64,000 nt of DNA from assembly GCA_951812925.1 (NCBI GenBank), contig OX638371.1:78563697-78627696 (forward strand). The letters run 5' to 3'. The stretch is from Calliopum simillimum. Taxonomy: Eukaryota > Arthropoda > Insecta > Diptera > Lauxaniidae. The translations under genes and the position numbers were made by a program. This document shows, piece by piece, positions 54,895-64,000 of the stretch; position 1 is the stretch's first letter; the number at the start of each line of letters is the position of its first letter. The notes below the pieces were generated by a model. The model saw nothing but the letters and a program-made list of their open reading frames with translations. It had not been told where the DNA came from and searched no databases.

Positions 54895-55490
54895 ATGCAC
54901 ATTCGATAGTATCACAAAAATAAAGTCCGAATGTCCGCTCCCAGTTTGAAAGCTTCAATGCGGTTTTGTTTTGAAATTGAATTTGAAGAAGTTATATCGA
55001 ATCTAAAACCTCAGTAAAAAATATGAAAAACAGGATGTTTCAAAAACGAATATCGCCCCTTAGACTATGCAATTTTTTTTTTTAAACATTTGACATTTCA
55101 AACACTAAGCAAATAAATAAAAAAGCATCTATTTGAGGAAACTTTGTAGAGATGAATTTTATGATTTTTTGTGGGCTTCAATTCCATGAAGTGTCCTTGG
55201 CAACTTAGGGTGATAGAAACTGAGATAATGAATATAACTAGTCGAAAAAAACATTTGAGATAAATGACTTCTACAAATGAAATATAGCCCATGTCAAGAC
55301 ATTTTTAACGATATACTACACTTGATCGAACGTCAAATGGCGGAGAAATAAGGAAAAAAAAAAACTGCATCGAATTTAGAGCCCGAAAAAAAATGTTTCT
55401 TTCCTTAAAAATCTTTCAATATTAGCTTTCAAACTGATGGCGGACATTTTTTTTTTTTTTTTTGTATGGAGGTCGATGCTATCTAATGCA
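54895..55490 (-). repeat. Solo copy of the 16690-19800 fold-back family
   Basis: ATATGAAAAACAGGATGTTT, GCTTCAATTCCATGAAGTG and CGTCAAATGGCGGAG match the right arm at 19480-19760. It ends near TGCTATCTAATGCACATCC. A second arm is not evident. Confidence 0.75.
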
Positions 55491-55659
55491 CATCCACCAT
55501 ATTGAGTCGAACACCAATCAGATCACTTTTAATATTATAGGATTTTGATTGGCTAATGGTCCGACATCATTATACCTAAAAAGTTTTACAAAAACCACGA
55601 CGTTTACCAAATGTTTGTCCAATCAGAATTTGGCATTCGAATGATTCCTTCAGTCTTAT

Positions 55660-56040
55660 ATACATAGAATCATTGTGCAATCAGTTTCAATTCAATCAAT
55701 CAAAAGTAAATAAATAAGAGAAAGATAAATACAAAAGTGAAATAAAAAAAGGTTGAATAAAAAATATTTTAATAAAATAAAATAAAGCACAAAAAAAAAA
55801 TAAAAAAAAGAAATAAAAAATCACCCGGGCTGGGTTCGAACTCACGTTGTTCTTACAGAAGCCTTACATGGAAGCATTGTGTAATCAATTTTAATTCAAT
55901 TAAACAAAAGTAAATTAATAAGAGAAAGGAAATAGAAAAGTGAAATAAAAGATGTTGAATAAAAAATATTTAAATAAAAAAAAAAAAAAAAATAGCAAAA
56001 AAAAAAAAAAAAAAAGTTTAAAAAAAATCACCCGGGCTAT
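55660..56040. repeat. Direct duplication of about 190 bp with B-box-like motif
   Basis: TTCAATTCAATCAATCAAAA, GTTGAATAAAAAATATTT and AATCACCCGGGCT occur twice (first unit about 55665-55860, second to about 56038). GGGTTCGAACTCACG in the first unit resembles a Pol III B box; on the minus strand it is GTGAGTTCGAACCC followed by GATTTTTTA. This is the same theme as the modules at 17565 and 28092. Confidence 0.65.
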
Positions 56041-57359
56041 GGGGACAAGCGCTTTTGAAGTGCTTGGATCAGAAGCACTAGACATTTTTTTTTTTTTTTT
56101 TTCTTGTAAATGCCTCTCATTTTCCCGACAACAATGTAAACGTTATTGAAAGACTACGGCTATTTCTATGTGATTTTCAAAAAGCAACAGCAAAAATACG
56201 TGTTTCTGTACCAGATACATACGCCGCCGTTTGTATCTAGTATCTAAATAGTAATTTTTTTTTTATCAAGGCAAAACGTGAAAATAAAAATTTAAAAATA
56301 CTGCATAGTTTATTTTTTCGCTTTAAAAGACCATGGGGAGTCGCTTGTGGACCTTTCCTGGGGATCATATGCGTATTTATTTTGGGGAATTATATAGAAG
56401 ATTTGAAACTACCGGACAGTTTCTTCCGCGCAAAGCATAGCGGAAGATAAGAGTGCGAGCTCGCGGACTATTGATTTGATTACCTAAGAGAATAAAAATA
56501 AAATACGATTCTAACGCGATTGAAAATGTTTTCTTTGAAAAAGCATTGCGCTCCCTAAAAGTATATCACTTCATTCGATTAAATGTTATCAACAGTGGTG
56601 GAATGTTTGTTAATTCTGACGAACAACAACGGACGGGCGTCCACTGTAATTTTAAGATTCTGCGAAAGCAAAAAATGTATATATTCAGTCGGCCTATAAG
56701 TATGCAACAAATTTTCGCTAAACGTATAAAGCCAAACTAAAAATAAGCAGACAACACTGATCAACAAAGTTTTATCAGAAAAGAAACCAACACAGAATCT
56801 TATGACATTTTACACATAGATAAGGAACTGAAAGTGGAAAACGGACTGAAAGTGTGCAACACACTTCAAGGATAGGATTGTAAGCAAAAAAAAATCCTCG
56901 CAGTACCATCTCGATAAACATATACGAGTAAAAATAATAAAAAGAAAGCAACAAACAAAAATAAAAATAGTAATTTTTATCCGAAATATTGAGAGAAGAT
57001 GTTTTTTTAGTTTTTTTATCCATTTACTCATATTATCATACAAAAAAGTTTCGGATAGTTTTATCAAAAAGTTGATGGAAGTTTAGAATCAAGAAATATT
57101 TTCGAAAAGGAATAATAATAATATATATAAATAGGGTTTTAACAAGCATGGCTTGGATAAAAAGCCGTCTGCCGGTTTAGTTACTTTTAGTATTAACATA
57201 AGAGAACTTTTCAAAAAAAAAAAAGAGATAATAAAATACCAAACTAATAAAAGGATTTACAAATACAATAAATGAAAACAATTTACGATATATGTAATTA
57301 CTTAATACATAGGCTTTTAGATTAGCGAAATTAAAAAACAAAAATAAAAAAAATTTTAA
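56041..57359. other. Non-coding DNA
   Basis: 56330-56480 is less AT-rich (GGGAGTCGCTTGTGGACC, AGAGTGCGAGCTCGCGGAC) but shows no open frame or repeat partner that I could find. Confidence 0.4.
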
Positions 57360-57361
57360 TA

Positions 57362-58238
57362 GGGTAAGGGAGGGAAATATGGACTACGCGGGTAATATGG
57401 ACCACACGGTTATTTCCCACTGCAAACATGGGACTTACCATTATTCATGTTCAAACTTAGCGCTAATACCTAAAGCTTATAATTGGGCGATTTCAGCGTT
57501 CGGTGAAGTCGCATGTTTCTGTAAAGTTGATTTTTCTAAAAAAAAGATCAGTGATAATTTTTTTCTAGTGAGTATATTTCATTATTTCACTTTAAAGACA
57601 TCCCGTTTTTAAATAAATGGTTAGTTATATAAGGTCAGTGAATACCATTTGTAATTTATTAGCACATCAAAAAACCATTTATTTCACCAACACGTGCTGT
57701 GGGTAATATGGACCACCAAAGAAAAAAGCCTCAAAAACAAATGTATTTATCATCTTTTTTAGATGGGGAATCTAGTTGCAGTTTTCATGACGAGTCTGAT
57801 GGTCATTATATGTAATTCGTTAACTACAAAGGAAAAAAATGATAAAGAATGTATATAATGTAATACCCTTTACTCAGAAGATCGACGTGGCGAATTTTGG
57901 GTTGAATGTGTAATCTGACGTTCTTGGAGTCATGAAAAATGTGCCGAATGTGGAAGTGACATTTTTATATGCAACTTCTGTACCAAATAAACATGTGGGG
58001 CAATATGGACTATATAGTCCATATAACGCTACACTTTTTTTTTATCTTCATTTTGAGTATTTTCAGTTTTTTAATTTTTTTTTTCTTTATCCTGATGAGA
58101 TATTTATCTAAAAGTAAATCAGATTAAAGGTAAATTGTTTCCTTTAATGAATGACATAAAATTAATTGTTTTCTTTTATGTATTTTGGGTTTTATTTAGA
58201 AAAGAAAGATGGGTGGTCCATATTTCCCTCCCTTACCC
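57362..58238. mobile_element. Pogo-like TIR element (non-autonomous)
   Basis: GGGTAAGGGAGGGAAATATG then GAC after TA (inside TTAATA) is inverted at the right end before TATTAA. Internal GGTAATATGGACCAC and GGGCAATATGGAC repeat the end motif. The C-terminal cysteine cluster of a transposase is at 57841-57990. The length is 877 bp. Confidence 0.82.
57841..57990 (+). pseudogene. PHD-like C-terminus of a pogo-like transposase
   Basis: The frame reads ECI-stop-CN, then EFWVECVI, a stop, RSWSHEKCAECG, then DIFICNFCTK and the final stop. If the two stops are taken as former Cys/Tyr codons the pattern is C-x2-C ... W-x2-C-x2-C-x2-W-x-H-x2-C-A ... C-x2-C, the signature found at the end of many arthropod pogo-type transposases. 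It is out of context of any catalytic domain, which is deleted from the element. Confidence 0.7.
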
Positions 58239-58369
58239 TATTAAATATCTGTACGTTATAAATAGTTTGAAAATATACAACAAGAAAAAGAACTTTCTGG
58301 GTATATAAATGGCTTTTAGTTTAGCTCAAACAAAAAAAAAAGAACTATCAAATTTTTCAATCAAGATAC
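58239..58369. other. Short spacer
   Basis: Nothing recognised. Confidence 0.4.
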
Positions 58370-59190
58370 ATGTTTCGATAACTCATACTATAGTATGCTC
58401 TACTTAGCTGGTTAGTGACCCCACCATCTACGTTCAGCAATCTTAAATATTCATTATACGTTAGCACGCTTTTGTTAAGGAGTAACCTTCAGATTTCCTG
58501 TACCACTGGGCATACCGCAACAAAATGAAAGGTGTTTTAATTTTGGTTTAAGTTGCAGAGGGTACAGCAAGGGATAATATCAGACTTATGTGGTCTGCAA
58601 TCAAGTTCCAGAAACTCTGTACGTGCTCTAAATATAAAGCTAATTTCATTAATATTGAGATTTTCATTAAAATACTTTTTCGGGCCAAGAAAATGGTTTA
58701 GTTCTCTATATGAAAGTCTCGATGGGGAAAATCTTACTCTTTCTAGAAATTGTTGGTAAAGGCTTTCATCAACTACAGCTATTCAGTCGTAGAAAATGTT
58801 TTTCCACTCATCAACATTGTTATTTGACAATGGCAAAGTATGGTCGCATGAATTGGCATTATCGTTAAAATTTTTGAATGGTGAGTGACCACGAGAAAAA
58901 GCAGCTAGTAGAACATTTTTATGTAGATTTTCATTTGATCTTTTGACGACTTTACATATGTTAGATATCTGCATAAGAATTAAGATTTTGTATGTATATA
59001 AATGGGAGTGCAGAATCCACATGTATTCCGTAGTTTGGAGTGCTGGCTGGGAGCTTAAAAATACGTTTGAGAAAGTACCCTTGTATGATTTAGGTTTCCT
59101 TCAAAAATTTGTGATCATAGACTAACCAAAACAGCTATTGACTGTGGCATTAAAGACTTTAAAATTAGGGGATAGGGGTACTATCCTTAG
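58370..59190 (-). pseudogene. Non-LTR retrotransposon (LINE) polyprotein, C-terminal fossil
   Basis: Minus-strand frames read in order: KLPASTPN-like text (SSQPALQTTEYMWILHSH in one frame), VVKRSNENLHKNVLLAAFSR, WKNIFYD, a stop, then ESLYQQFLERVRFSPSRLSY, NINEISFIFRARTEFLELDC and CCTLCNLNQN followed by NTFHFVAVCP. The C-x2-C-(x)n-TFHF-x3-CP knuckle about 100 residues before the end, preceded by an ISxIFRAR block, is typical of the C-terminal region of insect LINE polyproteins. At least three stops and one frameshift are present. Reverse-transcriptase catalytic motifs are not seen, so the copy is 5'-truncated or decayed. It differs from the LINE 3' ends at 8073, 47931 and 54156. Confidence 0.72.
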
Positions 59191-59642
59191 TCAGAAACTT
59201 TCCCCATATGGTGTTAATTGCAAAAATCTAGGTTTCGGGCTTAAGATGTAGATGTCGCAGCAAAAGCTTTTTTAAAAAGTTGCTTGTATGGCAGGTTCCA
59301 CTAGAAAATTTTGTTAACGCATTCTATTTACATAAGAATTCGGCAGTGGCAATTAGATCACAGAAAAAAAAATTAAGCTGGTATCATTTATCAACATAAT
59401 CAAGTAAACTTTTCGTGAGAACAGAAAACAATTTTTTTGAGGGTATATAGCGGATGCATGAAATGATTGTGCTCTTTTCTACTAAGTGCGTCATTTAGTC
59501 CTATCCTTCGTCTTTAAAATGTGTTACAAAGTAGTCTTATATAATTGTTCCGGCTAAAGTCAAGCGTTGCTCCCAGAACCCAATTTGGTTTAAACCAAGC
59601 TTTTCTTGTTAAACTTATAATTCTTACAAAAAATGTTTAATC
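59191..59642. other. Non-coding DNA, possibly decayed LINE
   Basis: May be the upstream continuation of the LINE fossil, but translation shows nothing I can recognise. Confidence 0.3.
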
Positions 59643-61265
59643 AAAAAGTGTCGCTCGGACCTAGTTTTGGAGATATGGTCATCGGAAGATCGGGATATAG
59701 CTTTTATAAAAACTGATATAAGTTCTGAATCCCTTGATGATGTTATATGAAAGATATTTTAACTGGCTACAAAATTATTCTGAAAAAGTTTTAAATCCAA
59801 GCTATGGTTTTCAAAATATGGTGATTTTGTGAAAATTTTGACCAGTTTTTTTTAAAAAAACTATTATAAATTAAAAAAATACCTTAATAACCTATAGCTG
59901 TAGTAACAAAATATGAAAGCCTTATCCATTTTCCTTCCTAAGGTATTCCATTTAAAGCTGAATTTGCATCATTAGGGCATTTCTTATAGAAAAACAAAAA
60001 TTAAACTAAAGAAATTTTCATGAAATTTAGCAAATATTACAACAACAATACCACCACTAACAAAAACAGCGCTAACAAAAACAACAACAACACCACCACT
60101 AACAACAACAACAATGTCTCAGAGAGACCATCCTATTGGGAGGCCAGGAATAACAACCTTGACGACAATATCTAGCCTGGCGTTCGAGTCGTTACAATAA
60201 CAACAACGACACCATCACTAACAAATACAATGACACCACCATCCACAACAACAACATCAACAATACCACTAACAACAACAACAACAAGAACAACACTAAC
60301 AAAACAAAAACACTACTAACAACACTAACAAAACTACTACTAACAACAACAACAACAACATCACTATCAACAACACCACTATCAATCACAACAAAATGAA
60401 ATTTTTTTTTCAAAAACGTGAGGTTTACTACTACTTTTTATTGCAAAAGAGAAAAATTGTTATTCAAAATTTCGCGCGAAATTTTTAATAACAATTTTTC
60501 GCCTGCGGCGCTTTCTTTTTTGGAAATTTTTGCAAATCATTCAGTCAGGTTATATAACTGATTACAAAAATAAGGTCTTAACCCCCTAACGGTGAACCAC
60601 TCAATTTCTTTTAAAGATCCAGTAACTGATAACCACACAAATACGATTGAGGGTCTGTGGCGATATGTCATATAACAGAAGAAAATGATTTTACGAAGGA
60701 TATATTGCAGAATTCATGTTCCTTAAAAAGTGAAAAGCAGAGGGGGTTGAGCCAATGGAGGATTTTTTTAAATATGAGGGAGAATTGCATAAAGTCGTTT
60801 CCTATGAAGCAGAGAACGATGATGATGATAATGTTGTAGATGAAGACATCTTATAAAATAAAATACAAATTTTAATTCTTCTATATATTTTTTTTTTTTT
60901 TTTTGGAAAAACCTTACAAATATAGGAAATCAGATACAAATGGCATAGTTAATAAAAGAAAATAGATTGGCCTTTCATATTTTGTTACTAAAATTATGGA
61001 TTGATGAGACGTTTTTTGGAAAAAATAGTGTTTTTTTAAAAAAACCTGGTCAAAATTATCTTAAAATCGCCATATATCGAAACCGAAAACTCGGATTTAA
61101 GACTTTTGTATACCAATTTAGTAGCTAGTTATAATACCTTTCATATGACACCAAATTTTTTAATATCCATTAAGGGACTCAGAACTTATACTTGTTTTCA
61201 TAAAAGCTATATCCTGATCTTCCGATTGCTATATCTCCGAAACCAGATCTGAGCGACACTTTTTG
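59643..61265. mobile_element. Fold-back element with about 300-bp arms and (AAC)n core
   Basis: AAAAAGTGTCGCTCGGACCT, GGAGATATGGTCATCGGAAG and TGAAAGATATTTTAACTGGC (59643-59938) are inverted at 60960-61265. The interior holds the CAA-rich block 60030-60400. A related partial copy is at 24240-24420. No coding sequence. Confidence 0.78.
60030..60400. repeat. Imperfect (AAC)n / CACTAACAACAAC minisatellite
   Basis: Runs of AACAACAAC with ACCACCACTAAC variants, interrupted by a complex 90-bp segment (about 60115-60195, TCCTATTGGGAGGCCAGG). The complementary strand makes an artefactual Val/Leu-rich frame. Confidence 0.85.
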
Positions 61266-61659
61266 TTTTTGCTGTTGCTGTTGTAATTATTTTCCTAAGC
61301 CATATTTTGGCAAAAAAAAAAATTTTGGCTTTGGGAGCAACGCTTGACTTGTTCCATTGTTCCTTAAAAAGTGATGATCATTTAAAAGACATCATGAAAG
61401 TTAAAACTCATATCGATACATCCAAGGTAAAAGTTGGTAACATGAGTTTTTACGATACAACCTTTTTTTTTTTTAGCTTTCTCCGTCTCCGATCTTCACT
61501 TTTTAGATGATCGATTTTATATGAAAAAGAAAATGCACTCGTAATTTCTTCATATTAATCACAAACGCCAAATAATAAATCGCCAAAACTAATAAATAAC
61601 ACAGTGCAACAAATTGAAGGGAAACTAATCTGAACTTGATCTCGATAGCTTTTGTTGAC

Positions 61660-62105
61660 TGATTTAGAGTCGCTGATTCCGAATCTGACAACCGTTTTTT
61701 TTTATAACGTCTCAGATCCGAGTTATCCTCGATTTAAAGTGCAGAAAATGCTATTTTTGTGCAACCAGGAAGTAGTGTACTTCATTTAAGTCAGTGGCAT
61801 TGAATGACCTTGATCATCCCCTTCAAGCAGTAACTTTAAATTTTCCAAATGGCTCATTACTTTCCGAGATATCATCCATTGAAGTGAAGATATCGCAAAT
61901 CCCTCTAAATGACTATATTAAATTTATATACCATTACTTCAATGGATGATGTCTTGGAAACTAATGATCCGCTGACAAAAATCATCAACACTACTTCCTG
62001 AAAATTGTGTTTTCTTCACTTTAAATCAAAGATAACTCGGACCTGAGATGTGATAGGAAAAAACTATTGCTAGGTTCAGAATCAACGACCCTGAATTAGT
62101 CAAAA
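61660..62105. repeat. Inverted repeat, family of the 10492-10722 hairpin
   Basis: TTTAGAGTCGCTGATTCCGA, CAGATCCGAGTTATCCTCGA and AGGAAGTAGTGT (61663-61775) are inverted at about 61990-62100. CACTTTAAATC and GATTCAGCGA-like motifs are shared with 10600-10680. Confidence 0.7.
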
Positions 62106-62149
62106 CAAGTTATTGAGATCAAATTCCGGTTTTTGTGTTGCACAGTGTA

Positions 62150-62600
62150 ATCAATCGCTAACGACTAATTCTGTTGAATTGGTCAACAGTGTCGTACTGC
62201 CTTAACTGCCACCACAGCTGATGTTTATTTATCAAAATGTTGCTGAAGCATAATACAACAAACAGTCAAAACAACGGACGACATGCAACACATGAGGAAG
62301 AATTTTACAATAAAGCTGAGCTTAAAGAGCGAATTACAAATTGCCAAGAGCGCAATGGAGAGCGAGAGGCCCACCATAATGATCGTCAAGTGTAGCAACA
62401 AAGCTGCACTGCTAGCTACGAAACCGAAGCGGCACAACCAAGAAAAGCGACCGCATGGACAAGAAGACAACGAGGCACACGAGTAGAGACAATAACGTGG
62501 AAAATTGTTGCGCATTAGTCTTTGACGAAAGTTTGTGCGAGTTGGTCGTGGAATTTGTGGTTAGAAATAAAAATATTTTTTTATGTTTTGCATTCAGATT
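62150..62600 (+). other. Probable 5' untranslated exon region upstream of the 63603 gene
   Basis: This stretch is less AT-rich and more complex than its flanks (AGCGAGAGGCCCACCATAAT, GAAACCGAAGCGGCACAACC). It lies just upstream of the coding start at 63603 on the same strand, and contains a small ORF. Splice sites could not be fixed, so exon limits are unknown. Confidence 0.35.
62237..62395 (+). CDS. Small ORF (52 residues), candidate upstream ORF
   Basis: The ATG lies in a good fly context (TCAAAATG). The frame gives MLLKHNTTNSQNNGRHATHE, then EEFYNKAELKERITNCQERN, GEREAHHNDRQV and a stop. The composition is hydrophilic and Asn/His/Glu-rich, unlike a random AT-rich frame. A competing overlapping frame (62283-62486, 67 residues) exists, so either or neither may be translated. 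It would act as an upstream ORF if this region is transcribed with the gene at 63603. Not recognised. Confidence 0.35.
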   Translation: MLLKHNTTNSQNNGRHATHEEEFYNKAELKERITNCQERNGEREAHHNDRQV

Positions 62601-63602
62601 TGTTATTGTGCGAAAGTGTTAAATTTTTATTCTTTAACAGTTGATATAATTGATTAATTAAAAAAAGTTATACGAAATAAAACTTTTTGATTAAATTTTT
62701 AATTGTAAATGTAAGAGAAAAAAAAAATTTCTTTTAAAGAATTTTGTTGAAACAAAAAGTGAAAAGTCAATATGCACTTAAGCCGCCAAAATTTATAATA
62801 CAAAATTTGCAAAAAATTAAGCAGAAAGTGGAATAAGAGAAGCAGAAAAACATTAAATGTTTTATGACAGCATTGCCAGTTGAAAATTATACTTTGCTTT
62901 AATGTTGGAAAAACAAAATATCTTTTTTTCTCAGTGTATTTTTGCAAATTTTTTTAAATTAAACTAAATAAATAAATTTAAAGTTTTGAGCAAAGTTAAT
63001 GTCCATATGTAAATATATACGAAAATAGCAAACAGTTCGAAATGATCAAGTAAAACAGTGTTGCCACCACATTGAAAACATAGAATGTTTTAAATCATCT
63101 AAAACTGCTCTAAACGCATCATTTTAAAATCATTTGTACTTTGAAAACAAATGCCAAAAGAATATTTTGAAAAATTTTAAATTTATTGTGAATGGTAAAT
63201 AATAAAAACTGCGATTTTTTTAAAATTTCGAAACAGAATTAGAGCATAAGTCAGAAGAAATGCTTTGAAATTCTTGTTGCCCATAAAACTCAACAAATAA
63301 TCTAAATAAAATATTAAAAAAACAGTGTTGCCAGCTTTAAAAATGCATCGGAAGCTAACAATAAATTAAACTGTATTGAATTCATTTACGAATTTAATCA
63401 AAAAATTAATTTTAATACAATTACAATTTTAGCTACAAAATCATTGTTGCCACCGAACAGTGATTTAATTATAAAAAAGAAAATTTCATAAAATACCATA
63501 GGTACAAATACCTAACATTTCATTTCACAAAAAAAAAAGTGTCAGATTTTAATTTTTTTTTATTTGTCACAAAAATGTTCAATTTAAAAGTCAATTGTCA
63601 AA
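62601..63602. other. Intron or 5' leader before the 63603 start
   Basis: AT-rich. A loosely repeated CAGTGTTGCCA-type phrase occurs near 63056, 63325 and 63445. No frame or element is supported. An in-frame TAA at 63585 lies 18 bases before the ATG. Confidence 0.45.
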
Positions 63603-64000
63603 ATGAATAAAAGTGGCATGACGCACATGACACGCATGACAGTTAGTGTAAGCAACAATCACACCAACAACAACAAAAATAAAAACAATCACAGCAATAA
63701 ATTGCCATCGAATAAAATGCAACATTACGATATGATAACAACATCGCCGCCAGACTTTGATTTTAATATTCCGTGTCGTTACTTTAAAAGTTCATTCGCG
63801 CGTTCGCTTTCTTTGAATAATGCCAACGGCAGCAGCAATGGCAACAATTATTGCCGTTCATTAGATTATGAGCAACGTGGCAACAATGGCAAAAATGTTG
63901 CCACTACCAAAAATCAACAATATCCTCCATTGCCGCAACGTTTAAGTCGCACCCTAACAATGCAAGTGGACAATTCTAATGATGGTAGTAGCAGCAATAA
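63603..64000 (+). CDS. First coding exon of a host gene (partial, runs off the window)
   Basis: An ATG with the fly-type context GTCAAAATGAAT opens a frame that stays open for 132 codons to the window edge, in sequence that turns visibly less AT-rich. It reads MNKSGMTHMTRMTVSVSNNH, an Asn-rich stretch, then a non-repetitive part with MITTSPPDFDFNIPCRYFKS, SFARSLSLNNANGSSNGNN, YCRSLDYEQRG and PPLPQRLSRTLTMQVDNSN. Arg-Ser-Leu-Ser and Arg-Thr-Leu-Thr look like phosphorylation sites and PPLPQR like an SH3-type ligand, but these are inferences. No signal peptide or membrane segment is visible. An upstream in-frame stop at 63585 supports this start. The gene is not recognised. Confidence 0.85.
   Translation, partial: MNKSGMTHMTRMTVSVSNNHTNNNKNKNNHSNKLPSNKMQHYDMITTSPPDFDFNIPCRYFKSSFARSLSLNNANGSSNGNNYCRSLDYEQRGNNGKNVATTKNQQYPPLPQRLSRTLTMQVDNSNDGSSSN

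Noticed and set aside
60192..60413. Val/Leu/Ser-rich 73-residue frame resembling a membrane protein
   Set aside because: It is the complement of an (AAC)n minisatellite.

Overview
The window is strongly AT-rich, intron-rich, repeat-laden DNA from a higher dipteran (cyclorrhaphan fly). The reasons are a CAA-type translation start context, poly-Gln/Asn-rich proteins, metazoan splice signals, a tRNA-Arg-primed Ty3/gypsy element, mauritiana-like mariners and pogo-like elements. I cannot name the species; a tephritid-like fly would fit. Nothing prokaryotic is present.

Host genes occupy very little of it. A minus-strand gene has its first coding exon at 36160-36268 (ATG, poly-Gln tract, GTGAGT donor) below a long 5' UTR/promoter-like stretch up to about 36850. 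A second, speculative exon of the same gene lies at 1-29; it would make a roughly 36-kb first intron that fills the left half of the window. A plus-strand gene starts at 63603 and runs off the right edge as an open, Asn-rich first coding exon, probably preceded by a 5' UTR with a small upstream ORF around 62237. The two genes diverge, and the DNA between them is mostly repeats.

The only intact large coding unit is a Ty3/gypsy LTR retrotransposon (39217-46714). Its two 675-bp LTRs look identical by eye, its target duplication is CATT, its primer site matches tRNA-Arg(ACG), and Gag and Pol are open and joined by a textbook -1 frameshift signal (GGGAAAC plus a stem-loop). It also has an extra small basic leader ORF. 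It sits inside an older terminal-inverted-repeat element (38564-46763).

The rest is a layered graveyard of DNA transposons and fold-back elements. There are two mariners (one a palindromic deletion derivative) and two decayed Tc1/mariner-type copies, one split by a 1555-bp TIR element. There are at least four pogo-like TIR elements plus another pogo-like transposase fossil, a TTAA-flanked piggyBac-type element, a PIF/Harbinger-type MITE with TAA duplications, a hAT-type end, and several large fold-back elements. One fold-back carries an inner A-A-B-B repeat element with tRNA-like Pol III promoter modules. Three very short LINE 3' ends with clear target duplications and a longer minus-strand LINE fossil (58370-59190) are also visible. 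A GGCGTGGCACC-containing tandem/dispersed repeat recurs throughout.

Boundaries of decayed elements are by-eye estimates. All family names rest on motifs read in the sequence and on knowledge of the families, not on database searches.
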